DNA of 64,000 bases from Bacteroidales bacterium (GCA_900766975.1 CAAFXO010000038.1:19321-83320); one strand, 5' to 3'; positions 31,001 through 40,532 are shown, counted from the stretch's first letter. Notes: generated from the letters alone by a model not told the origin. Numbers and translations: made by a program.

Positions 31001-31408
31001 TCACCCTTCGAGATGGGCTGCCAGAGCATCTGCCGCACGTTGGCATGCCGGATTTTTACGCAACCTCTCTAATAGGTCGGCTGCTCGTTCCATCCGCTTG
31101 AAGATGCGAAATGCCAGCATGTCAGCCTCTTCTTGGGTGCGAACATCCGAAGCCATCGCCTCGGCTCGATCTTCGGTCATCGCTGCCACAGGATAGAGGT
31201 AGGTGGCAAGCAGTCGTGACTCCCGGACTTCACGCTCCTCCCAAAGCCGCTCTGCCATCTCCACCGAGGGTGTTAACCCTCCGGCTATCTCCGCGATTCT
31301 CGGCAATTCAAGACCGAAGATCACCTTGTAGGGATAGCCATACCCGCGCAACGTGTCGGCAAGCATCCCATTGCGATAGGTGAAAAATTGTCGCTTTATT
31401 TCTTGCAT
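31001..31408 (-). CDS. Short AlkD-like DNA alkylation repair protein
   Basis: About 135 residues resembling the DNA_alkylation/AlkD HEAT-repeat family, which excises alkylated bases. ELPRIAEIA, LWEEREVRESRLLA and EEADMLAFRIF are family-like. It is shorter than classical AlkD (about 220-240 residues), covering perhaps the first three or four helical repeats, so activity is uncertain; compact versions seem common in Bacteroidetes. The start at 31408 (MQEIKRQFF) is preferred to 31423 because it reduces the overlap with the M49 gene to 13 nt. Likely the last gene of the operon. Confidence 0.65.
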   Translation of the reverse strand: MQEIKRQFFTYRNGMLADTLRGYGYPYKVIFGLELPRIAEIAGGLTPSVEMAERLWEEREVRESRLLATYLYPVAAMTEDRAEAMASDVRTQEEADMLAFRIFKRMERAADLLERLRKNPACQRAADALAAHLEG

Positions 31409-33465
31409 ACCTTCTTGCAGCATTTCGTCAAGGGTGAGTAGTCGCGGCTCAGTCGCAACATCTGCTCTACATAGTTCTCAGGCCAGGAGATACGGATGTC
31501 GGTGATTTCGCCGTTGGCATCGGTCACAGGGGTGTAGACCGGATTGATGAATCCGCGATAGGGGGGGATGTTAAGCTTCGAGAAGCGATCGATCACCTCT
31601 TTGTGGAGCTTGCGATCCACCTTCACGGCATATTTCTGTACCATCTCATTACCTGCCTTGTAGTCTCCCTCGCTCTTGATGCGCTGGATCTCGCTCAGCA
31701 ACTTGCCGAAGAGCTCTCTAAGCTTGCCATAGTCGTTGATCTTGACGTAGGTCTTGCCACCCTTCTTCACCAAGGCTATCACATCTTTGCCACCCTTGGC
31801 TTGCTTCTTGCCATGCTCGTATGCCCATCGTGCTATCAACTGTCGATTGCGCATGTGGGCCTCTTCCACATCATTGCCAAGCTCGATGCGGTTGAGTTGG
31901 GTCATCAAGCCATTCATGATATATTTGTAATATTCTGCCTTGTAAGCCTCAGGATTGTCCAAGATGCCAAGCTCGATCAGCTTGCTGTCTGCCAAATAGT
32001 AGAGAGCGAAGAGGTCGGCTCTTGTCTCTTCCAAGGTGCTGCCATTCTCTTTGAGGGCATCGCCATCCACTCCCGGCAGAAGCTTGCCCGATCCATGTCC
32101 CAAACATTCATGAAGGTCGGTGTGAAGCATGTCGGTGATGTAGAGATAATCCTCCATCAGCTTCGATGTCTCTTTGTCGATCACGAACTCTTCGTTGAAA
32201 CCATTGCCATGTGATGCCTTGTCGTAAGCCTCGGTGATATTCTCGATGGTCACCGATTTCGAACCATGCTCGGCGCGTATCCAGTTCGAGTTCGGAAGGT
32301 TGATGCCGATGGCTGTAGCCGGGAAGGCATCGCCTCCAAGCATCGCTGCGTTGATCACCTTCGCCGATACTCCCTTCACCACATCCTTCTTGAAACGTGA
32401 ATCCACCGGTGAGTTGTCCTCAAACCATTGTGCATTCTTCGAGATAATCTCGGTGCGCTCCGAAGATTTGGCGTTGCGGAAGTTGACGTATGATTCCCAT
32501 GCTCCGGTCATCCCTAAGGGGTCGCCGTAACTCTCGATGAATCCATTGACAAAGTCTACATCAGATTTGGTGTCTTCTGCCCAGAGGATGCTATATTCGT
32601 CAAATGTCTTCAAGTCGCCGGTGATGTAGTAGCCGATCAGAGCGGCGATATATTTCTCTTGTGCTTCATTCTCGGCCACGGTCCTTGCCTTCTCAAGCCA
32701 GTAGATGATCTCCGAAATGGCGGGACCATAGAGCTCGTTGAGTCGATACACCTGCTCGTGAAGCTTGCCATCTTCTCCCTTCACCACGCGACGGTTCAGT
32801 CCGTAGGACACGGGGCGTGGATCGTTCGGATCTTTCATCTCTTCGTAGAAGGCCTCTACTTCAGCTTGGGTCACTCCCTCGCCATAGTAGTTGCCCGCAG
32901 AGGTCGCCACCACATCTTGGGTGCCATCCTGGTTGACTCGCTTTGCCAATACCTCGGGATTGAAGATCACTTCGCTCAGCGTCGCTATCAGCCCTTCGGC
33001 TGTCTCTCCCGGCTTGAGTGGCAACTGACAGGGTCTCAGCTTCGAAGCCTCTTGCATGAAGAAGTCGCGACTGAAACCCGGCTTGAATTTGTCGGTAGAG
33101 TAGTGGTGGTGGATGCCGTTGCCAAACCATACCTGCTTCATGTAGACCTCAAACGCCTTATAGTCAGCGCTCGTCTTGTCCCCATCATAGCCGGTATAGA
33201 TCTCTTCCAATACCCGACGGATCTGCAAGTTGTATTTGCAATTCTGATCCCATATGATGTCCCGCCCCATCTGTGCAGCTTGCGACAGGTAGTACACCAT
33301 CTTTTTCTGCTGTAGACTCAACCTGTCAAATTCAGGCACTTCATAACGCAAAACTTCGATGTCGGCAAATCTATCTACATGATAGTTGAAGTTCTTGTCG
33401 ACTTCGGCATTGGCTTGGATTCCTGCCACTGCCCCGATGATTAGTGTCGGTATGATCTTGTTCAT
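31396..33465 (-). CDS. M49 family dipeptidyl peptidase III-like metallopeptidase
   Basis: Zinc exopeptidase of the dipeptidyl-peptidase III family, which removes dipeptides from peptide N-termini. The 689-residue protein begins with a Sec signal peptide ending near ANA (residue 20), so it acts in the periplasm, unlike the cytosolic eukaryotic enzyme. The unusual M49 zinc motif HECLGH is at 452-457 and the second motif EETRAD at 479-484 supplies the third zinc ligand (E480). It follows rlmI by 57 nt on the same strand. Confidence 0.95.
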   Translation of the reverse strand: MNKIIPTLIIGAVAGIQANAEVDKNFNYHVDRFADIEVLRYEVPEFDRLSLQQKKMVYYLSQAAQMGRDIIWDQNCKYNLQIRRVLEEIYTGYDGDKTSADYKAFEVYMKQVWFGNGIHHHYSTDKFKPGFSRDFFMQEASKLRPCQLPLKPGETAEGLIATLSEVIFNPEVLAKRVNQDGTQDVVATSAGNYYGEGVTQAEVEAFYEEMKDPNDPRPVSYGLNRRVVKGEDGKLHEQVYRLNELYGPAISEIIYWLEKARTVAENEAQEKYIAALIGYYITGDLKTFDEYSILWAEDTKSDVDFVNGFIESYGDPLGMTGAWESYVNFRNAKSSERTEIISKNAQWFEDNSPVDSRFKKDVVKGVSAKVINAAMLGGDAFPATAIGINLPNSNWIRAEHGSKSVTIENITEAYDKASHGNGFNEEFVIDKETSKLMEDYLYITDMLHTDLHECLGHGSGKLLPGVDGDALKENGSTLEETRADLFALYYLADSKLIELGILDNPEAYKAEYYKYIMNGLMTQLNRIELGNDVEEAHMRNRQLIARWAYEHGKKQAKGGKDVIALVKKGGKTYVKINDYGKLRELFGKLLSEIQRIKSEGDYKAGNEMVQKYAVKVDRKLHKEVIDRFSKLNIPPYRGFINPVYTPVTDANGEITDIRISWPENYVEQMLRLSRDYSPLTKCCKKVCKK

Positions 33466-33522
33466 GTTTGGTTGGTTTTTTTGATGTTTTTTGTGTTTTA
33501 TGATTTTAGATTTAGATTCAGA

Positions 33523-34740
33523 TTATTCCACTTGGAGCACGAGCCCTTTGAGATATTCACCCTCGGGATGAGAGATGTCGATAGGATGGTCTGCCGGCTG
33601 TGATAGCTGGTGAAGGATCCTTACCTTCCTCCCACTCTTGGCGGCGGCGGTGAACACTGCCATGCGGAACATGTCGCGCGTTATAGCCTGCGAACAGGAG
33701 AAGGTGAAAAGTATGCCTCCCGATTTGATCTTCTCGAAGGCTTTGCTGTTGAGCTTGCGATAACCGATAAGCCCATTCTTTATAGCCCCGCGATGCTTGG
33801 CGAATGCCGGCGGATCCAAGATGATCAGATCGTAGGTGTCTGACGGCATATCTGCCAGAAATTTGAAGGCATCTTCTGCGTAGGTCTTATGGCGCGTGTC
33901 GCCCGGAAAGTTCAATTCCATGTTAGCCTCGGTCAGCGCTGCCGCCTTGGCTGAGGAGTCTACCGATTCCACACTCTTGGCTCCCCCGCGCATCGCATAC
34001 ACCGAGAATCCTCCGGTGTAGCAAAACATGTTCAGCACCTTCCGATCGCGTGCAAAGGTCTCAAGCAGCTTGCGGTTCTCTCGCTGATCCACGAAGAAGC
34101 CGGTCTTCTGTCCCTTGAGCCAGTCGATGTTAAACATCAGCCCATTTTCCATGGCGATGTTGCCATCGTAGTCGCCGATCAGATATTCATTCTCGGGGTC
34201 AAGCTCCGCCTTGTAGGGGAGGGTCGTCTCACTCTTGTAATAGACATTGCGGATGCGTGCCTCCGGAAGTCGAGTCAGTGCCTCTGCTATCGCCATTCGC
34301 GCAAAGTGCATACCCGGGGAGTGGGCCTGCATCACGGCTGTGTCGCCATAGATGTCGACGATAAGCCCCGGCAAGAAGTCCCCCTCGCCATGCACCAGCC
34401 GATAGCAGTTGTTGTCTTCTCGCATCAAGCCTAAGGCTCGTCGCATGTTGTAGGCGCTCACCAAGCGATGATAGTAGAAGTCTTCACTCAGTTGATCCAC
34501 TCCAAACTCCAATATCCTCACCGAGATACTCCCGATCTGATAGTGCCCGACGCCCATCACTTCCCCTCGGCTGTCTTTCACCACTACCTCATCCCCCTCT
34601 TCAAGGTCGCGGGGAAGGGTGGCTATCGCTCCCGAAAAGACCCACGGATGGTGGCGCAATAGAGATTCCTCTTTCCCCGGTCGTAGGGTGATGACTCCTC
34701 GTTCGTTACTTATATTCGGATTTCCCTGTTTTTTCTTCAT
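33523..34740 (-). CDS. rlmI: Class I SAM-dependent rRNA methyltransferase, RlmI-like
   Basis: Expected to methylate a cytosine C5 of 23S rRNA (m5C1962 in E. coli). The 405 residues comprise an N-terminal PUA RNA-binding domain (RPGKEESLLRHHPWVFSGAI at 19-38), a central EEHEC-type region, and a Rossmann methyltransferase domain with VLNMFCYTGGFSVYAM (SAM loop), LDPPAFAK (catalytic motif) and TFSCSQ near 345. Length and order fit RlmI. Located between rseP and the M49 gene. Confidence 0.9.
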   Translation of the reverse strand: MKKKQGNPNISNERGVITLRPGKEESLLRHHPWVFSGAIATLPRDLEEGDEVVVKDSRGEVMGVGHYQIGSISVRILEFGVDQLSEDFYYHRLVSAYNMRRALGLMREDNNCYRLVHGEGDFLPGLIVDIYGDTAVMQAHSPGMHFARMAIAEALTRLPEARIRNVYYKSETTLPYKAELDPENEYLIGDYDGNIAMENGLMFNIDWLKGQKTGFFVDQRENRKLLETFARDRKVLNMFCYTGGFSVYAMRGGAKSVESVDSSAKAAALTEANMELNFPGDTRHKTYAEDAFKFLADMPSDTYDLIILDPPAFAKHRGAIKNGLIGYRKLNSKAFEKIKSGGILFTFSCSQAITRDMFRMAVFTAAAKSGRKVRILHQLSQPADHPIDISHPEGEYLKGLVLQVE

Positions 34741-34811
34741 CTCTTAAGTCGTTGCTGTCGATTTTTTGTTTGAAACATGATCTTTGGAACTCTCTCTTTT
34801 CTTCTCAATCA

Positions 34812-36302
34812 TCATTTGAAGAGTCTGATGATATCCATGCCGTTGGCATATACCAAGAGGGAGATCAGCAAGATCATTCCCACTATCTGTGCTCGCTCCA
34901 TGAATTTATCTCCCGGCTTGCGACGGAGGATCACTTCGTAGAGCAGGAACATCACATGACCTCCATCCAATGCCGGTATCGGCAGGATGTTCATAAATGC
35001 CAATGCCACTGAGAGGAAGGCTGCTATGTTCCAGAAGGCAAGCCAGTTCCATGTCTCCGGGAAGATGCTGCCGATCGCACCGAAGCCGCCGATCGAACTT
35101 GCTCCCTCTTTGGTGAAGATCAGCTTCATCGATTTGGCATAGCTTACTAGTCGGTCGACTCCCATCTCGATGCCGCGTGGCACTGACTCAAAGATATTGT
35201 AGCGCTTCTCTTTATAGGAGTAGAAGAGCGAAGGGTCGGTGTCCAAACCGATGCCCATCTTCGATGCCGAGGAGAGGGTCACTGCCTTCTCCAATGTGTC
35301 GCGACGCTCTCCGACATTTCTCACCACTTGGAGTCTTACGGTCTTGTTGTCATGTCCCGGAAGGGTGGCGAAAAATTCATATAGCGATGGGGTAGGGGTG
35401 CCATCGATTGAGATGATCTGATCGCCTACCTCGAGACCTGCCTTGGCAGCTCCCTCGCCCGTGGCTATCTGATTGATGCGCACCGGAACTCGGAAGGAGA
35501 GAAAGGCTATCTCGGTGTCTTCGCGCTTCGCCTCTTCGTCGAGACTCAACATGAATTTGGAGGGTATCGCGATCTTTACCTGCTTCCCGCCGCGTGACAC
35601 TGTCACCTCTTTCGATTGGATCATCTTCAGTCGGTCTTCCATCGGATTGCCATCCAAGGACACTCCATCTGCCATCAAGGGTATGTCGCCATCTTGGAAT
35701 CCTATCTTGTGGGCCTCTTCCGAGTATTGCATACCCAAGGTTACATCTTTTAAGGGTACATATTTCTCTCCCTGGGTGTAGACGATGCCGGCATAGATCA
35801 CTATGGCAAGAAGAAAGTTGAAGAGCACTCCTCCCACCATAATCAGCAGTCGCTGCCATGCCGGCTTGGAGCGAAATTCCCACTCTTGCTCCGGCTGCTT
35901 CATCTGCTCGGTATCCATAGATTCGTCGATCATACCGGCGATCTTGCAGTAGCCACCAAGGGGTATCCACCCGATGCCATATTCTGTCTCTCCCCAGAAG
36001 CTCCGCTTCTTCGGGCTCTCTACCCCGACTTCAGCCGGCTTCTCTACCTCGGAGGTTTCAGTATCTGAACTCTGAGACTCTTCCTCTTTATATCCCTTCA
36101 GCTTCTTGGTCTTGCCAAAAAATCCATAGTATCTCTTCGGAAACCATTTGAAAATCTCAAATTTGGGATCAAAGAATATATAGAATTTCTCTACCCTCAC
36201 TCCGAAGATACGCGAGAAGAGAAAGTGCCCGAACTCATGTATGATGATCAGTATGGCTAAGGCTACTATCAGCTGTGCCGCTTTTATCAGAAATGTTTCC
36301 AA
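34812..36302 (-). CDS. rseP: Site-2 metalloprotease RseP
   Basis: Inner-membrane zinc protease that cleaves membrane-embedded substrates such as anti-sigma factors and leftover signal peptides. It has 496 residues. The zinc motif HEFGH is at 22-26 in the first membrane helix. A long charged insert (about 75-115) precedes two PDZ-like domains, and the C-terminal NILPIPALDGGH gives the third zinc ligand. It is downstream of dxr, a gene pair widely conserved in bacteria. No sigma-E/RseA genes are nearby, so its substrates here are unknown. Confidence 0.95.
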   Translation of the reverse strand: METFLIKAAQLIVALAILIIIHEFGHFLFSRIFGVRVEKFYIFFDPKFEIFKWFPKRYYGFFGKTKKLKGYKEEESQSSDTETSEVEKPAEVGVESPKKRSFWGETEYGIGWIPLGGYCKIAGMIDESMDTEQMKQPEQEWEFRSKPAWQRLLIMVGGVLFNFLLAIVIYAGIVYTQGEKYVPLKDVTLGMQYSEEAHKIGFQDGDIPLMADGVSLDGNPMEDRLKMIQSKEVTVSRGGKQVKIAIPSKFMLSLDEEAKREDTEIAFLSFRVPVRINQIATGEGAAKAGLEVGDQIISIDGTPTPSLYEFFATLPGHDNKTVRLQVVRNVGERRDTLEKAVTLSSASKMGIGLDTDPSLFYSYKEKRYNIFESVPRGIEMGVDRLVSYAKSMKLIFTKEGASSIGGFGAIGSIFPETWNWLAFWNIAAFLSVALAFMNILPIPALDGGHVMFLLYEVILRRKPGDKFMERAQIVGMILLISLLVYANGMDIIRLFK

Positions 36303-36388
36303 TGTCTTGTTGTCGTTTTAATAGGTGTTATTGATTCAGATTTATTTTGATTGTGTTATTCGAGTCTGCTACTGTGATTCTCACTTGC

Positions 36389-37570
36389 CTACCTCCGGAG
36401 TTGCGCCGCTTTCTCTTGGGCGAGTGCCACTGCTTCCCGGTTGGTGGCTATCAGATTGGGCATAGTCACTTCGTCGATTTTAGTCATACGCTCCATGGTC
36501 GATTCCACAATCCGATGCATGTCGGTAAATTTGATCTCCCCGCGCAGGAATGAGGCCACAGCCACTTCATTGGCGGCATTCAGCACACAGGGCATCGTGC
36601 CCCCGGCGTCGATTGCCTCGAAGGCTTTCGCCAATAAGGGAAATTTCTCCATGTCGGGAGCCTCGAACTCAAGTCGGCTATATTGTGCCAACGATAGGGG
36701 AGGGGCTTGTGTCGAAAGTCGCTCCGGATGTCCTAACGCATAGCGAATCGGCATCCGCATATCGGGTACTCCAAGCTGGGCCTTGATCGATCCGTCGCAA
36801 TATTCCACCATCGAGTGTACTATCGACTGCGGATGCACCACTATCTCGATATTCCTCGGTGAGCAGTCGAACAGCCAGCGTGCTTCGATCATCTCAAAAC
36901 CTTTGTTCATCATCGAGGCGGAGTCAATAGTCACTTTCGCTCCCATATCCCAGTTGGGATTCTTCAGCGCATCCTCCACACTTACATGCTCCAATGCATC
37001 TTTGCTCAAGGTCCGGAAGGGACCGCCACTCGCTGTCAAGATGATCTTGCGCATCTTCTGACGGTCTTCTCCCACCAAGCATTGATAGATCGCCGAATGT
37101 TCACTATCCACCGGCACTATCTCGCTCCCCGAGCGCTCGGCAAGTTGCGTGATCAGAGCCCCTGCCACCACCAGAGTCTCTTTATTGGCAAGTGCTATTC
37201 GCTTGCCCTGCTCTATGGCGCGTATCGTCGGATTCAATCCGCTATATCCCACCATGGCGGTCACCACCGTGTCCGTTCCCGGCAGCCCCGCTGCCTCCGT
37301 CACGGCCTCTTCTCCTGCCAGCACTTCGACCCCTGTGCCTCTCACCGCCTCTTTTAAGTCCGGGTAATACCTTTCGTCGGCGATCACGATCACTCTCGGC
37401 CTGAACTCCATGGCTTGACGTGCCAAAAGCTCCCAGTTGCGACGTGCCGTCAGTACTTCCGCCCTGAATCGGTCGGGATATTCCCGCACGATGTCAAGCG
37501 TCTGAGTGCCGATGCTACCGGTGCTACCTAATATAGTTATGTTTGATGCCTCTCTTGATTGCGGCTTCAT
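36389..37570 (-). CDS. dxr: 1-deoxy-D-xylulose-5-phosphate reductoisomerase
   Basis: Second step of the MEP isoprenoid pathway, making 2-C-methyl-D-erythritol 4-phosphate with NADPH; this feeds undecaprenyl phosphate for envelope polymers. The 393-residue length is normal. The NADPH fold GSTGSIG is at 15-21. VPVDSEHSAIYQCL and SASMMNKGFEMIEARWLF form the metal and substrate site. It lies 41 nt downstream of the M23 gene and 86 nt upstream of rseP on the same strand. Confidence 0.98.
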   Translation of the reverse strand: MKPQSREASNITILGSTGSIGTQTLDIVREYPDRFRAEVLTARRNWELLARQAMEFRPRVIVIADERYYPDLKEAVRGTGVEVLAGEEAVTEAAGLPGTDTVVTAMVGYSGLNPTIRAIEQGKRIALANKETLVVAGALITQLAERSGSEIVPVDSEHSAIYQCLVGEDRQKMRKIILTASGGPFRTLSKDALEHVSVEDALKNPNWDMGAKVTIDSASMMNKGFEMIEARWLFDCSPRNIEIVVHPQSIVHSMVEYCDGSIKAQLGVPDMRMPIRYALGHPERLSTQAPPLSLAQYSRLEFEAPDMEKFPLLAKAFEAIDAGGTMPCVLNAANEVAVASFLRGEIKFTDMHRIVESTMERMTKIDEVTMPNLIATNREAVALAQEKAAQLRR

Positions 37571-37611
37571 CCTTTATTCCTTATTATATTTATAGTCAGT
37601 TTTTTTATCTC

Positions 37612-38487
37612 TTATTTCCCTCGTGGCGATTCGTAACTCTCCGTCTCGCGCTCCTCCTTATCCTCGATCTCCCCGATATAGTCATAGGGCACCACCGGCA
37701 GTCCGTTGTGCCACATCCTGATCCGTATTACTCTCCTTCCCTTCGAGTCGGGACGGGGAGATAGGGCTATTACCTGACCTGCCGGAATGTGATCTCCTAC
37801 CGACACCATCGGACTCCCCAAGTGAGAATAGCCGGTGATAAATCCACGACTATGCTGCACCACCATCTCATATCCCCGCTCGGCAGCGGAAAAGTAGATC
37901 GCGATTACTGTCCCATCCGCTATGTTCTGCACATCCTCGTCACTCATCATCAGCACTTCCCCGATCTCCGCACCTCGTGTCTCGGTGGTGAAGATCGAGT
38001 TGCGCCCAGGCTGACCGAAGGAGATCCCCTCTGCCGCCATCGGCGCCAACACCGATAGATTGAAACGCTCACGCTCTTCCATCTGGTTGACAAATCGCTG
38101 CTCTTGCTTGCTCGGCCCGATCAGCGAATCCGTCACCGACATTCGCTCCGGTCGAGTGATCCCCGTCGAGTCGCTCGACATCCGATCCGTGTCGGTCACT
38201 CGCAAGATGTTGTCGATATATGCCTGATTCTTCTCATATACCTCCATCAGCGAGTCAAGTCGCATCAACCCCTCTTCCGTAGCCGATCGCTCCGATTCCT
38301 TCAGATAGCCCGGCAAGAGGGTCCGCAACGGCGTCGACGAGATGATAAGTCCCGCCAATATCAGAGATAGTAGCAATATCACACCCATCGTTACGCAGAT
38401 TCCTACGAGCGTAAATCGACGACTCGCCACCTCCGTCAGGTGCGACTCATCTTCGATCGTTATCTTGTATTTCGTCTGTGGCTTCAT
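37612..38487 (-). CDS. M23/LytM-domain envelope protein with degenerate catalytic site
   Basis: A 291-residue inner-membrane protein with a membrane segment at about 26-50, a coiled-coil-prone periplasmic stretch (70-110) and a C-terminal M23-like domain (150-275). The fold signature GTVIAIYFSAAERGYEMVVQH then GYSHL is present, but the catalytic HxH near the end is replaced by RIRMWHNG, and the HxxxD motif is missing. Such degenerate LytM proteins usually activate amidases (as EnvC or NlpD do); that role is inference. First gene of the run leading to dxr and rseP. Confidence 0.8.
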   Translation of the reverse strand: MKPQTKYKITIEDESHLTEVASRRFTLVGICVTMGVILLLSLILAGLIISSTPLRTLLPGYLKESERSATEEGLMRLDSLMEVYEKNQAYIDNILRVTDTDRMSSDSTGITRPERMSVTDSLIGPSKQEQRFVNQMEERERFNLSVLAPMAAEGISFGQPGRNSIFTTETRGAEIGEVLMMSDEDVQNIADGTVIAIYFSAAERGYEMVVQHSRGFITGYSHLGSPMVSVGDHIPAGQVIALSPRPDSKGRRVIRIRMWHNGLPVVPYDYIGEIEDKEERETESYESPRGK

Positions 38488-38855
38488 CTTGCGAAGTTTT
38501 TCCCTCGTAGCTGTTTTATCGTTTTAAATCGTAAAATTAGCAAAAATTCCTCGATTTTGACGCTATTCACCCCTATTTTTATATTTTTTATCACTTTTAT
38601 CGCTCAAATTGCTTATTTTTTTTTCTAAATCATTTGTTTTTAAAAATTATTGCTTAATTTTGCAGATGATTTAGTAGAAGCATTTAACATATTTTGGCAT
38701 TATGCCGCTCTATGGGCTATTTATTAGGTCTTTTTTTAATAAAGCAGTTCTTAGTGAGTTTTTGCCAAAAGATGTGATTTTCTTCCACTGATCGAAATAC
38801 TTTTCATCCGAAATTTGTTTAATAATAAGAATACCTACTTTTTAACAATTACAGT
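38488..38855 (+). other. Gene-free AT-rich region with the ompA promoter
   Basis: Region between the divergent M23 gene and the OmpA-family gene. Apart from the promoter at 38633-38662 and a leader of about 190 nt, no repeats or hairpins stand out. No convincing TAnnTTTG promoter was found for the M23 gene on the minus strand. Confidence 0.6.
38633..38662 (+). promoter_or_regulatory. Promoter of the OmpA-family gene
   Basis: TTTG (38633-38636), 18-nt spacer, TAATTTTG (38655-38662). The long leader and strong -7 box fit an abundant outer-membrane protein. Confidence 0.75.
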
Positions 38856-40127
38856 ATGAAAGCAAAAAATTTTTACTTTGTAATGGCTGTATGTGCCGGT
38901 CTCTTTGCTTCAAGCAATGTGGCTAATGCACAAGATGTGTACGTTGCTGACGAGGCAGCTACTGCTACCGAGTTCACTTGCGACAACAACACTCACTACT
39001 TCTCTAACTGGCGCGACAACTGGTTCATCGAAATCAGTGCCGGTGGCAACCAACCTTTCGTAGAGCGCGGTAACCGCCACAGCGAGGCAGCCCTCCCCTC
39101 TGTAGATGGTACAAGATGGACTGCTACTTATAGCGTCGGTTTCGGTCGTTGGATCTCTCCCTATCTGGGTCTCCGTCTTAAAGGTGCTTACGGTTCTCTC
39201 CACTGGGATAACCCCCTCAGCCCCCAAGATTGCGAAGCTCGTAACGGCTGGAGCCACTCAAGACATGCTACTGTTACTTTCGAACTTATGTGGGATATGT
39301 TCAACTCTCTCGGTGGTGTTAACGCCAACCGCGTTTTCTCGATCATTCCTTTCGTAGGTCTCGGTGGCGACGCTAACTGGAACTTCCACGACAAGAACGG
39401 CAACGAGCCCCAGGGTACTAACATCCGCGACTACAAGTACAACGAATGGAAGTCTGTAGCTTGGACTCTCCCCGTGTACGCTGGTCTCCAATTCCGTTTC
39501 CGCCTCTGCAAGTATGTTGACTTCTTCGCTGAAGCTCGCGCAGGATTCTATGGCGACAACTGGAACAACTCTGCAGTTGGTAACGCCGTTGACGCTCTCG
39601 TGCAGGCTATGGGCGGTTTCAACTTCAACATCGGCGGCCGCGGCTGGAACTCTTTCAACGAGTGCTCTTACGTTTCTCAGATCGCTGCCCTCAATGGCCA
39701 AGTTAACGACCTCCGCTCTCAACTCGTAGCTTGCGGCGAAAAGGTGGCTGAGCTCGAAGCTCAACTCCCCTGCCCCGAGGTTAAGCCCGTTGAATGCAAG
39801 AACGCTCCTCTCATGGCTACTGTTCGCTTCACTATCAACAGTGCTAAGATCCTCCCCACTGAAGAGGTGAACATCTACACTATGGCTGAGTGGCTTAAGG
39901 CTAACCCCAACGAGAAGATCATTATCGCCGGTTATGCTGACAAGGATACCGGTACTTCCGACTACAACTTGAAGCTCTCTGAGCGTCGTGCTAACGCCGT
40001 TAAGGATGTCCTCGTTAACACTTACGGCATCGACGAAAGCCGCCTCAACGCTTGCGCATTCGGTTCTGATGTTCAGGAATATCCTGCTCACAACGACTGG
40101 AACCGTATCGTAATCTTCAAGCAGTAA
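38856..40127 (+). CDS. OmpA-family outer-membrane protein
   Basis: A 423-residue major outer-membrane protein. Signal peptide MKAKNFYFVMAVCAGLFA continues to a cleavage site near ANA-QDV. Residues about 45-260 alternate aromatic strands (WFIEISAGGNQPF, WISPYLGLRLKGAYG), as expected for a beta-barrel. A short coiled coil with leucine/valine heptads follows (about 272-300), then the OmpA peptidoglycan-binding domain (about 310-423) with VRFTINSAKI and LKLSERRANAVKDVLVNTYG. It probably anchors the outer membrane to peptidoglycan. Codon use is highly biased, as in the ribosomal genes, suggesting high expression. Confidence 0.93.
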   Translation: MKAKNFYFVMAVCAGLFASSNVANAQDVYVADEAATATEFTCDNNTHYFSNWRDNWFIEISAGGNQPFVERGNRHSEAALPSVDGTRWTATYSVGFGRWISPYLGLRLKGAYGSLHWDNPLSPQDCEARNGWSHSRHATVTFELMWDMFNSLGGVNANRVFSIIPFVGLGGDANWNFHDKNGNEPQGTNIRDYKYNEWKSVAWTLPVYAGLQFRFRLCKYVDFFAEARAGFYGDNWNNSAVGNAVDALVQAMGGFNFNIGGRGWNSFNECSYVSQIAALNGQVNDLRSQLVACGEKVAELEAQLPCPEVKPVECKNAPLMATVRFTINSAKILPTEEVNIYTMAEWLKANPNEKIIIAGYADKDTGTSDYNLKLSERRANAVKDVLVNTYGIDESRLNACAFGSDVQEYPAHNDWNRIVIFKQ

Positions 40128-40147
40128 TCCATCCCAACCCAATAAAG

Positions 40148-40177
40148 AAAGGAGACTCCAAGGAGCCTCCTTTTTTT
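40148..40177 (+). terminator. Terminator after the OmpA-family gene
   Basis: AAAGGAGACTCC (40148-40159) with GGAGCCTCCTTT (40162-40173), one mismatch, 2-nt loop, T7 tail. Confidence 0.85.
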
Positions 40178-40180
40178 ATT

Positions 40181-40320
40181 GCCCGCCTCAGCCTTCCCGC
40201 CCCAGCCTACCCGCCTCAGCCAGCTCGCCTCAGCCTACCCGCCTCAGCCCGCCTCAGCCAGCTCGCCTCAGCCAGCTTCAGCCCGGTCTTCACGGCTCAG
40301 CCAGCCCGCTTCAGCCCTCC
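40181..40320. repeat. Intergenic minisatellite, about 14-bp units
   Basis: Degenerate tandem copies of CCCGCCTCAGCCTA (variants ending AG or TT, some starting CTCGCC), about nine full or partial units, breaking down after 40270. The unit is not a multiple of three and is very C-rich on the plus strand. It sits between the terminator of the OmpA-family gene and the gdhA promoter. Confidence 0.85.
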
Positions 40321-40342
40321 TCTTGGGGCGAATCCTACTGTT

Positions 40343-40363
40343 TCCGGCAGTTTGGCTGCCGGA
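40343..40363. other. Short hairpin downstream of the minisatellite
   Basis: TCCGGCAG, loop TTTGG, CTGCCGGA: a perfect 8-bp stem without a T run. The stretch from here to 40532 shows nothing else. Confidence 0.5.
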
Positions 40364-40532
40364 TCTTTAGCCCCCTCGGCTCCATCTGCATGCTTTGGCT
40401 TGCTCCTCTTACCTGCCTAAATATCAAGTATATACGCCCCGATTTTACTTTTAATTGACTACTTGCTGTGAAAGTATGTTCAATAACATATCTTTTCTCC
40501 CCCTTCTTTACCCATTTTTCCTCCCCTTTTTT

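Noticed and set aside
40181..40320. Possible CRISPR array
   Set aside because: Units are contiguous 14-mers without unique spacers, and no cas genes are present.
40179..40370. A 63-codon Pro/Ser/Ala-rich ORF after the OmpA-family gene
   Set aside because: It is only the translation of the 14-bp minisatellite, whose unit is not a multiple of three.
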